Part shown: positions 1-5,091 of the stretch, one piece after another | How the letters are laid out: every line of letters starts with the position of its first letter | Numbering within the stretch: position 1 is the stretch's first letter | Source: Actinomycetota bacterium | GTDB lineage: Bacteria > Actinomycetota > Actinomycetes > Mycobacteriales > Mycobacteriaceae | Length of the DNA stretch: 5,091 bases | Direction of reading: 5' to 3' | NCBI GenBank assembly: GCA_005787665.1 | Contig: SYAB01000208.1 | Span: forward strand, 1 to 5,091 | Made by a program: the position numbers and the translations under genes | The notes under the pieces: model-generated | Database searches by the model: none | The model's input: only the letters and a program-made list of their open reading frames with translations | What the model was told of the DNA's origin: nothing

Positions 1-474
1 AACCAGTGGGTCAACTCCTACAAGCGTCTGGTGCACGGCGGCGAGGCGCCGACGGCGGCGTCATGGGGCGCGGCCAACCGCTCGGCGCTGGTTCGGGTCC
101 CGATGTACACCCCGCGCAAGGCCGCCTCGCGGCGCATCGAGGTGCGCAGCCCCGACTCGGCCTGTAACCCCTACCTGGCCTTCGCGGTGCTGCTGGCGGC
201 CGGGTTGCGCGGCATCGAGAAGAACTACGTCCTCGGCCCGCAGGCCGAGGACAACGTCTGGACGCTCACCCCGGAGGAGCGCCGCGCGATGGGCTATCGC
301 GAGCTGCCGTCGAGCCTGGGAGTGGCGCTGGGCGAGATGGAGAAGTCCGAACTGGTCGCCGAGGCCCTCGGCGAACACGTCTTCGACTACTTCCTGCGCA
401 ACACGCGCGCGGAGTGGGAGGAGTACCGCAGCAACGTCACCCCGTTCGAGTTGAAGAACTACCTGTCGCTCTAA
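1..474 (+). CDS. glnA2: Glutamine synthetase type I, GlnA2-like, C-terminal 157 residues (5' partial)
   Basis: Glutamine synthetase makes glutamine from glutamate, ammonia and ATP in the cytoplasm, as a dodecamer. The reading frame is open from base 1, and the real start lies upstream of the window. Counting codons from base 1, NSYKRLV (5-11) is the conserved active-site segment. NRSALVRVP (27-35) and RRIEVRSPD (44-52), with E47 and R49, match the substrate- and nucleotide-binding Glu/Arg stretches of the family. NPYLAFA follows at once. The ending PFELKNYLSL resembles my memory of the M. tuberculosis GlnA2 C-terminus, and a ~446-residue family length would make this about the last third. At the adenylylation site, where regulated synthetases read N-L-Y-D-L-P, this protein reads N-V-W-T-L-T with Trp at codon 87 (259-261), so it is probably not adenylylated. 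The downstream neighbour is glnE, 48 bases away. The family is certain; the GlnA2 paralogue call rests on glnE adjacency, the ending and the missing Tyr. Confidence 0.93.
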   Translation, partial: NQWVNSYKRLVHGGEAPTAASWGAANRSALVRVPMYTPRKAASRRIEVRSPDSACNPYLAFAVLLAAGLRGIEKNYVLGPQAEDNVWTLTPEERRAMGYRELPSSLGVALGEMEKSELVAEALGEHVFDYFLRNTRAEWEEYRSNVTPFELKNYLSL

Positions 475-479
475 CGCGG

Positions 480-516
480 CGGCCGACGGGCCCGGCCGGG
501 ACGCTGCGATAGCGTC
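480..516 (+). promoter_or_regulatory. Two adjacent GC-rich stem-loops in the glnA2-glnE gap
   Basis: Two inverted repeats fill most of the 48-base gap. The first pairs CGGCCG at 480-485 with CGGCCG at 493-498 around a 7-base loop; it overlaps the perfect 10-base palindrome CCCGGCCGGG at 491-500, so other pairings are possible. The second pairs GACGCT at 500-505 with AGCGTC at 511-516 around the 5-base loop GCGAT. It ends 6 bases before the glnE GTG, where a Shine-Dalgarno sequence would normally lie. Neither stem is followed by a T run, so these are not classical terminators. They could limit read-through, mark an RNA processing site or lower glnE translation relative to glnA2; this role is inferred. 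Short GC-rich palindromes are common by chance in such DNA, so confidence in function is low. Confidence 0.35.
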
Positions 517-522
517 AACGGC

Positions 523-3489
523 GTGGGCAGACCAGTGACGCAACGTCCCCGGGTTCCCGGGGTGGGCAGGCTCGGGCTGGTCGAGCGTTCCGCACCCGCC
601 CACCTCGCCGAGCTCGGCTGGGACACCGACGCTCACGTTGAACTGCTGTGGTCGCTGTCGCGGGCCCCGAACGCCGATGTGGCCCTGCAGACCCTGGTGC
701 GGCTCGCCGAGGCGCTCGGGGACGACTGGTCCCGGCTGGACAGCGCGCTGCAGAAGGACCGCTCGCTGCGCGGCCGGCTGTTCGCGCTGATCGGTTCTTC
801 GTTGGCCTTCGGGGATCACCTGGTGGCCAATCCGCGGTCGTGGCAGCTGCTGGAAGGCGATGTGCGTCTTGCCGGGCCCGATGAACTGCGCCGTGGGTTC
901 ACCGACCGCATCACCGAATTCGGCACCGCCCCCACGGTGGTGATGCCCAAGCTGCGCACCCACTACCGCGATCAGCTGATGATCCTGGCCGCTCTCGATC
1001 TGGCGCCGACGGTGGAGAACGAACCGGTACTCCAGTTCTCCACCGTGGGGGCGCAGCTGTCCGATCTGGCCGACGCGGCGCTCGGGGCCGCCCTGGAGGT
1101 CGCGGTGGCGAACGTGTGCAAGGACGGCGTCGTGCCGCGGCTTGCGGTCATCGCGATGGGCAAATGCGGCGCGCGGGAGCTCAATTACGTCAGCGATGTC
1201 GACATCATCTTCGTCGGGGAGAACGCCGACCCGGTGACCACGCGGGTGGCCGGGGAGATGATGCGGCTGGCCTCGGAGGCGTTCTTCGAGGTCGATGCGG
1301 CGCTGCGCCCGGAGGGCAAAGCCGGTGCGCTGGTACGAACCCTGGAAAGCCACCTCGCCTACTACCAGCGGTGGGCCAAGACCTGGGAGTTCCAGGCGCT
1401 GCTGAAGGCCCGCCCCGCGCTCGGCGACGACGAGCTCGGGCAGGCCTATATCGACACCCTGATGCCGATGGTGTGGACGGCCTGCGAGCGCGAGGATTTC
1501 GTCCCGGAGGTCCAGGCCATGCGGCGTCGCGTCGAGTCGCTGGTTCCGGCTGATGTGCGCGACCGGGAGATCAAGCTGGGCACCGGCGGCCTGCGCGACG
1601 TCGAGTTCGCTGTCCAGCTGCTGCAGTTGGTGCATGGCCGCACCGATGATGCGTTGCACGTCGCCTCGACCGTCGACGCGCTCGCCGCGCTCGGGTCCGG
1701 TGGCTACGTCGGTCGCGACGACGCTGCCAATCTGACCGCGTCCTACGAGTTCCTCCGGCTGCTGGAGCACCGGCTGCAGTTGCAGCGCCTCAAGCGGACT
1801 CACCTGCTGCCGGCCGCCGATGACGACGAGGCGTTGCGCTGGCTGGCCCGGGCGGCCCACATCCGTCCCGATGGCACCCACGACTCGCTCGGGGTGCTCC
1901 GCGAGGAACTCAAGCGTCAGAGCGTGCGGGTGTCCAAGCTGCACGCCAAGCTGTTCTATCAGCCGCTGCTGGAGTCGGTCGGGCCCTCGCTCGGATTCGC
2001 CACGGGGATGTCGCCGGAGGCCGCCGGTCGCCAGCTGGCGGCACTCGGCTACGAGGGGCCGCAGAGCGCGCTGACCCACCTGGCGGCGCTGGTCAATTCG
2101 AGCGGCCGCCGCGGCCGCGTGCAGGCCGTGCTGCTGCCCAGACTGCTGGACTGGCTCTCCGACACCCCCGATCCGGACAACGGCCTGCTGGCCTACCGAC
2201 GGATCAGCGAGGCGCTGACCGACCAGCGCTGGTACCTGAGCACCTTGCGCGACGAGAGTGCGGTCGCCAAACGATTGATGCGGGTGCTGGGCACTTCGGC
2301 GTTCGTCCCGGAGTTGCTGATGCGCGCGCCGGAGGTGATCGCGCAGTACGCCGACGGGCCGTCGGGACCCAAGCTGCTCGATGTCGAGCCCGAGGGAGTG
2401 GCCCGGGCGCTGATCGCCTCGGCAGGGCGCCACGGGGATCCGGTCCGCGCAATCGCCGCCGCGCGCACGCTGCGACGCCGGGAGCTGGCGCGGATCGCCT
2501 CGGCGGACCTGCTCGGCATGCTCGACGTGCAGCAGGTGTGCGTGGCGTTGTCCTCGGTGTGGGCCGCGGTGCTGCAGTGCGCGTTGGAAGCGGTGATCCG
2601 GGCGAACACCCCGGCCGGTGGTGCGGCTCCCGCCGCGATCGCGGTGATCGGGATGGGACGCCTCGGCGGGGCAGAACTCGGCTACGGCTCCGATGCCGAT
2701 GTGATGTTCGTCTGCGAGCCGGCCGAGGGGGTCGACGAGACCCGGGCGGTGAAATGGTCGGTGAGCGTCGCCGAACAGGTGCGGGCGCTGCTCGGTGCGC
2801 CCAGTGACGACCCGCCGCTCGACGTCGACGCCAACCTGCGCCCGGAGGGCCGCAACGGTCCGTTGGTGCGGACACTCGGTTCCTATGCCGCCTACTACGC
2901 GCAATGGGCCCAGCCGTGGGAGATTCAGGCGCTGCTCCGGGCGCGCCCGGTGGCCGGCGATGCCGACCTCGGCGTGCGATTCCAGGTGATGGCCGATCAG
3001 AACCGCTACCCCGAGGGCGGCATCTCCCCGGAGGCGGTGCGGGAGGTCCGCCGGATCAAAGCCCGCGTCGATGCCGAGCGGCTGCCGCGCGGTGCCGATC
3101 CCAACACCCACACCAAACTCGGCCGCGGCGGCCTGGCCGATGTCGAGTGGACGGTGCAGTTGCTGCAATTGCAGCACGCCCATGAGGTTGCCGCTCTGCG
3201 CAACGCCTCCACACTGGGCACCCTGGACGCGATCGCCGCGGCAGGACTGATGGCGCAATCCGATGCCGAGCAGTTGCGGGATGCCTGGCTGACCGCCACC
3301 AGGGCCCGCAACGCACTGGTGCTGGTGCGCGGCAAACCCACCGATCAGCTCCCCGGACCGGGGCGTCAGCTCAACGCGGTCGCGGTGGCCGCCGGCTGGC
3401 GGACCGGGGACGGCGGTGAGTTTCTGGACAACTATCTGCGAGTCACCCGGCGCGCTAAAGCCGTTGTGAACAACGTTTTCGGAGGGTGA
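523..3489 (+). CDS. glnE: Bifunctional glutamine synthetase adenylyltransferase / adenylyl-removing enzyme
   Basis: GlnE attaches AMP to a glutamine synthetase tyrosine when nitrogen is plentiful and removes it by phosphorolysis when nitrogen is scarce; in the wider family PII signalling steers the choice. Two nucleotidyltransferase halves are visible. In the N-terminal adenylyl-removing half, [10 protein letters not shown] (212-221) leads to the metal-binding pair D225/D227, then D258 and LRPEG (261-265), and [11 protein letters not shown] (351-361) closes the unit. In the C-terminal adenylyltransferase half, MGRLGGAEL (711-719) leads to D724/D726, then D767/D769 and LRPEG (772-776), and [11 protein letters not shown] ends at 875. 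All expected acidic residues are present in both halves, so both activities are probably intact. The length of 988 residues is close to the ~994 I recall for M. tuberculosis GlnE. The GTG at 523 gives [10 protein letters not shown], which fits the usual mycobacterial N-terminus; an in-frame GTG at 535 is the alternative. Neither has a clear ribosome binding site. Confidence 0.97.
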   Translation: MGRPVTQRPRVPGVGRLGLVERSAPAHLAELGWDTDAHVELLWSLSRAPNADVALQTLVRLAEALGDDWSRLDSALQKDRSLRGRLFALIGSSLAFGDHLVANPRSWQLLEGDVRLAGPDELRRGFTDRITEFGTAPTVVMPKLRTHYRDQLMILAALDLAPTVENEPVLQFSTVGAQLSDLADAALGAALEVAVANVCKDGVVPRLAVIAMGKCGARELNYVSDVDIIFVGENADPVTTRVAGEMMRLASEAFFEVDAALRPEGKAGALVRTLESHLAYYQRWAKTWEFQALLKARPALGDDELGQAYIDTLMPMVWTACEREDFVPEVQAMRRRVESLVPADVRDREIKLGTGGLRDVEFAVQLLQLVHGRTDDALHVASTVDALAALGSGGYVGRDDAANLTASYEFLRLLEHRLQLQRLKRTHLLPAADDDEALRWLARAAHIRPDGTHDSLGVLREELKRQSVRVSKLHAKLFYQPLLESVGPSLGFATGMSPEAAGRQLAALGYEGPQSALTHLAALVNSSGRRGRVQAVLLPRLLDWLSDTPDPDNGLLAYRRISEALTDQRWYLSTLRDESAVAKRLMRVLGTSAFVPELLMRAPEVIAQYADGPSGPKLLDVEPEGVARALIASAGRHGDPVRAIAAARTLRRRELARIASADLLGMLDVQQVCVALSSVWAAVLQCALEAVIRANTPAGGAAPAAIAVIGMGRLGGAELGYGSDADVMFVCEPAEGVDETRAVKWSVSVAEQVRALLGAPSDDPPLDVDANLRPEGRNGPLVRTLGSYAAYYAQWAQPWEIQALLRARPVAGDADLGVRFQVMADQNRYPEGGISPEAVREVRRIKARVDAERLPRGADPNTHTKLGRGGLADVEWTVQLLQLQHAHEVAALRNASTLGTLDAIAAAGLMAQSDAEQLRDAWLTATRARNALVLVRGKPTDQLPGPGRQLNAVAVAAGWRTGDGGEFLDNYLRVTRRAKAVVNNVFGG
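3481..3486 (+). promoter_or_regulatory. Shine-Dalgarno site for the thioesterase, inside the glnE 3' end
   Basis: GGAGGG is formed by the last two glycine codons of glnE, just before its TGA at 3487-3489. It lies 10 bases upstream of the GTG at 3497, a usable spacing. This site supports the GTG at 3497 as the start of the next gene and suggests that translation of the two genes is linked. Confidence 0.7.
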
Positions 3490-3496
3490 GCTGTCG

Positions 3497-4132
3497 GTGG
3501 ACAACTGGGAGAGCCGGCTGATCGACGCCGCGGAATACGACCGGCTGCAGCAGCGCTACGGACCGTTGGCCGCGGCGGTGCGCGGGCTGATCGACGCCAC
3601 GGTGCGGACCGCCGCCGACGAGCCGACCATCCGCGCTGCGGCCGCCGCGGTCGACTCGGTGACCGCGAGCCTGCAGCCGATGAGCGCCGATGGCTGCCAT
3701 CACCTGCGTCATGCCGACACCGGCCGGCCGGTCCTGTTCACCAATCCCGCTGCCGGAGGGCGCAATCCAATCGCACCGCCACTGGTGGTCCACCATGAGC
3801 CCGGCGGTCGGGCCTGGAGCGATTTCACGCTCGGGGTGGCCTACGAGGGCCCGCCCGGCACAGCGCACGGCGGCATCGCTGCACTGATCCTCGATCAGAT
3901 GCTGGGGGAGGCCGCCACCAGCGGTCTGACTGAGCCGAAGTTCACCGGCACCATCACGGTGCGTTACCTGCGCGGCACACCACTCGGCCTGCTGCGGGTC
4001 GAAGCCTGGATCGATCGAGTCGAGGGGCACAAGACCTACGCGTGCGGGGTGATCAGCGACGCTGAAGGGCCCACCGTCGAGGCGGAGGGGGTCTTCATCA
4101 AACCGGCCTGGGCCAGGGAGAACAGCCAATGA
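3497..4132 (+). CDS. PaaI-family hotdog-fold thioesterase (substrate unknown)
   Basis: This is a probable acyl-CoA-type thioesterase of 211 residues. The C-terminal part, roughly residues 105-205, reads as a hotdog domain. The signature is YEGPPGTAHGG, with H124-G125-G126 followed by a long helix (IAALILDQMLG) carrying D133; the HGG turn plus a downstream acidic residue is typical of the PaaI/4HBT group. The following strands (GTITVRYLRGTPL, then LRVEAWIDRVEG and TVEAEGVFIKP) match the usual sheet. The first ~60 residues look helical and alanine-rich. The NP..G..NPIAPPL segment (83-96) is a lead-in I recall from related actinobacterial thioesterases. No signal peptide or membrane segment is seen, so it is likely cytoplasmic. 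The GTG start is chosen for the GGAGGG 10 bases upstream and the 7-base gap after glnE. The stop overlaps the next start (ATGA), so this protein and the oxidoreductase are probably made together. Its substrate cannot be read from the sequence. Confidence 0.85.
   Translation: MDNWESRLIDAAEYDRLQQRYGPLAAAVRGLIDATVRTAADEPTIRAAAAAVDSVTASLQPMSADGCHHLRHADTGRPVLFTNPAAGGRNPIAPPLVVHHEPGGRAWSDFTLGVAYEGPPGTAHGGIAALILDQMLGEAATSGLTEPKFTGTITVRYLRGTPLGLLRVEAWIDRVEGHKTYACGVISDAEGPTVEAEGVFIKPAWARENSQ
4115..4120 (+). promoter_or_regulatory. Shine-Dalgarno site for the LLM oxidoreductase
   Basis: AGGGAG lies within the last codons of the thioesterase gene, 8 bases before the ATG at 4129. It confirms that ATG and shows that the overlapping gene can start its own translation besides coupling through the ATGA overlap. 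Confidence 0.7.
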
Positions 4133-4992
4133 AGTTCTACGTCAGCACGGCGTTTCTCGATTCTGCCGAAATCATCGAGATCGCAAGGGCGGCAGATGAT
4201 CTCGGCTACGAGGGCGTGGCGATACCGGACCACGTGGTCAACCTGGAAACGCTGGCCACCCCGTACCCCTACACCCCGGACGGTCAACGGCGCTGGCAGC
4301 CGTTCACCGACTGGCTGGATCCCTGGGTGCTGGTCGGGGCGATGGCCCAGGTCACCCAGCGGCTCAAGTTCGTCACGACCGTGTACATCCCGGCGATGCG
4401 CGATCCGTACTCGGCGGCCAAGGCGATCGGCACCGCCGCGGTGTTGTCCGGAGGTCGGGTGGAACTCGGCGTGGGGGTCGGTTGGTGCGAGGAGGAGTTC
4501 GCTCTGCTGGGACAGCCGTTCGCCCGGCGGGGCAGGCGCACCGCCGAGATGCTGGAACTGTTCAAGCAACTCTGGCAGCCCGGCTGGACCGAGTTCGACG
4601 GCGAGTTCTACCGCACCCCGCGGCTGGAGATGACGCCGACGCCGCCGCCGATCCCGATCTACGCGGGCGGACTGTCCGACGTGGCGCTGCGTCGCGCCGC
4701 CCGCAACGACGGCTGGATCGGCGACCTCATCAGCCTGGACCAGGCCATCGCCTCGGTGCAGCGGATCCGGCAGGTTCGCGCCGAGCAGGGTTTGACGATG
4801 GACGGTTTCACCGTGATCACCCCGCTGGTCGACGCCTTCACCCCGGAGCACTACCGGCGGGCCGAGGCTGGCGGGATCGACGCGATCCTGACGATGCCGT
4901 GGGTGTTCTATGCCGGCCCGAACGCTTCGACGGCGGACAAGATCGACGGGATGCGGCGGTTCCGTAAGGACCTGCGGCTCGATACGTCCTAG
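4129..4992 (+). CDS. LLM-class (luciferase-like) F420-dependent oxidoreductase
   Basis: This is a 287-residue luciferase-like TIM-barrel oxidoreductase that most likely uses the deazaflavin F420; FMN cannot be excluded from sequence alone. Visible family marks are the N-terminal strand MKFYVSTAFL, LGYEGVAIPDH (25-35) with the PDH turn, RDPYSAAKAIGTAAVLSGGR (91-110), VELGVGVGW (111-119) followed by EEEF (121-124), and GGLSDVALRRAARNDGWIG (180-198), which helps form the cofactor phosphate pocket in this family. The end, KIDGMRRFRKDLRLD, resembles relatives as I remember them, so the gene looks complete and not cut by the insertion sequence downstream. It overlaps the thioesterase stop by 4 bases and has its own ribosome binding site. 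F420 enzymes are abundant in mycobacteria and many have no known substrate; pairing with a thioesterase hints at acyl or lipid-like metabolism, but this is only inference. Confidence 0.9.
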   Translation: MKFYVSTAFLDSAEIIEIARAADDLGYEGVAIPDHVVNLETLATPYPYTPDGQRRWQPFTDWLDPWVLVGAMAQVTQRLKFVTTVYIPAMRDPYSAAKAIGTAAVLSGGRVELGVGVGWCEEEFALLGQPFARRGRRTAEMLELFKQLWQPGWTEFDGEFYRTPRLEMTPTPPPIPIYAGGLSDVALRRAARNDGWIGDLISLDQAIASVQRIRQVRAEQGLTMDGFTVITPLVDAFTPEHYRRAEAGGIDAILTMPWVFYAGPNASTADKIDGMRRFRKDLRLDTS

Positions 4993-5091
4993 ATACCCCA
5001 GGTCTGTAAGGCGTCAAGCTGCTGCGGTAGCACGGTGGGCCCAGGCCTTGTTTTCGTCGTAGTGGGTGCGGTGGCGTAGGCAGCCATGGAG
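4993..5091 (-). mobile_element. Right-hand end of a probable IS110-family insertion sequence (enters from window edge)
   Basis: The end of a transposase gene on the minus strand lies here, so one terminus of an insertion sequence must fall at or just left of the transposase stop. The oxidoreductase tail looks native almost to its own stop, which places the element boundary within about 4985-5013. No terminal inverted repeat or target duplication can be defined from one end, and IS110-family elements usually lack conspicuous ones. The boundary given is approximate. The 21 bases at 4993-5013 show no hairpin or T run, so no terminator separates the two convergent genes. Confidence 0.55.
5014..5091 (-). 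CDS. IS110-family transposase, C-terminal 25 residues (start outside window)
   Basis: Reading the minus strand from base 5091 gives LHGCLRHRTHYDENKAWAHR, then ATAAA and a TGA (complement of 5014-5016). The pattern L-H-G-C-L, a basic stretch, then Y-D-E-x-x-A-W-x-H is one I recognise as the extreme C-terminus of many actinobacterial IS110-family (Transposase_20) proteins. The catalytic regions, an N-terminal RuvC-like DEDD domain and a C-terminal serine domain, would lie upstream of this tail and are not in the window. The gene is convergent with the oxidoreductase, whose stop is 21 bases away. Only 25 residues are visible, so the family call rests on motif memory; another transposase family with a similar tail cannot be excluded. 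Confidence 0.68.
   Translation of the reverse strand, partial: LHGCLRHRTHYDENKAWAHRATAAA

Noticed and set aside
31..474. A 147-codon gene starting at GTG 31
   Set aside because: The frame is open to base 1 and the upstream codons encode the conserved N-Q-W-V-N-S-Y-K-R-L active-site segment. The GTG is an internal valine of glnA2.
491..500. The perfect palindrome CCCGGCCGGG as an operator or terminator
   Set aside because: It is only G and C, in a GC-rich gap, with no T run and no match to a regulator site I know. It is kept only as part of the stem-loop region.
61..3504. A 1147-codon open frame on the minus strand covering glnA2 and glnE
   Set aside because: It is in codon register with both sense genes, so its stops could only arise opposite sense TTA, CTA or TCA codons, which are rare in high-GC mycobacterial genes. 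The translation is Arg/Gln/His-rich with no recognisable domain. It is a base-composition artefact.
3455..4129. A 224-codon minus-strand open frame opposite the thioesterase
   Set aside because: It is the antisense shadow of the hotdog thioesterase, which has clear motifs and a ribosome binding site; the shadow has neither.
4036..4851. A 271-codon minus-strand open frame across the thioesterase end and the oxidoreductase
   Set aside because: It lies antisense to two well-supported overlapping genes, its translation matches no family I recognise, and it is explained by high GC.
4993..5013. A terminal inverted repeat or target duplication of the insertion sequence
   Set aside because: Only one end of the element is present and there is no empty site to compare, so no repeat can be shown.

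Overview
The window is high-GC actinobacterial DNA, most likely from a Mycobacterium/Mycolicibacterium species. The main reason is the 988-residue GlnE, which matches my memory of mycobacterial GlnE closely along its whole length. It also sits directly downstream of a GlnA2-type glutamine synthetase, as in M. tuberculosis (glnA2-glnE). An F420-dependent (LLM-class) oxidoreductase fits the same group. No search was run, so the species is not assigned.

Layout: (1) 1-474, the last 157 codons of glnA2, a type I glutamine synthetase whose start lies outside the window. (2) 475-522, a short GC-rich gap with two adjacent stem-loops. (3) 523-3489, glnE, the two-headed adenylyltransferase/adenylyl-removing enzyme that sets glutamine synthetase activity. 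(4) 3497-4132, a PaaI-like hotdog thioesterase whose ribosome binding site is made by the last two sense codons of glnE. (5) 4129-4992, an LLM-class oxidoreductase that overlaps the thioesterase by 4 bases (ATGA). (6) 4993-5013, a 21-base gap with no visible terminator. (7) 5014-5091 on the minus strand, the last 25 codons of a probable IS110-family transposase running in from the right edge. It is convergent with the plus-strand genes.

The four plus-strand genes look like one transcription unit, with gaps of 48, 7 and -4 bases. The first two are nitrogen assimilation genes. The last two form a tightly coupled enzyme pair of unknown substrate (acyl-CoA-type thioesterase plus flavin/F420 oxidoreductase) that seems to ride on the nitrogen operon. 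The visible GlnA2 tail has Trp where adenylylated synthetases carry the modified Tyr. GlnE therefore probably acts on a different synthetase (GlnA1) encoded elsewhere, not on its operon partner.

Most of the window is conserved housekeeping DNA. The accessory element is the insertion sequence at the right edge. If it is IS110-type, its guide (bridge) RNA and catalytic core would lie beyond position 5091. I see no CRISPR array, tRNA, rRNA or origin.
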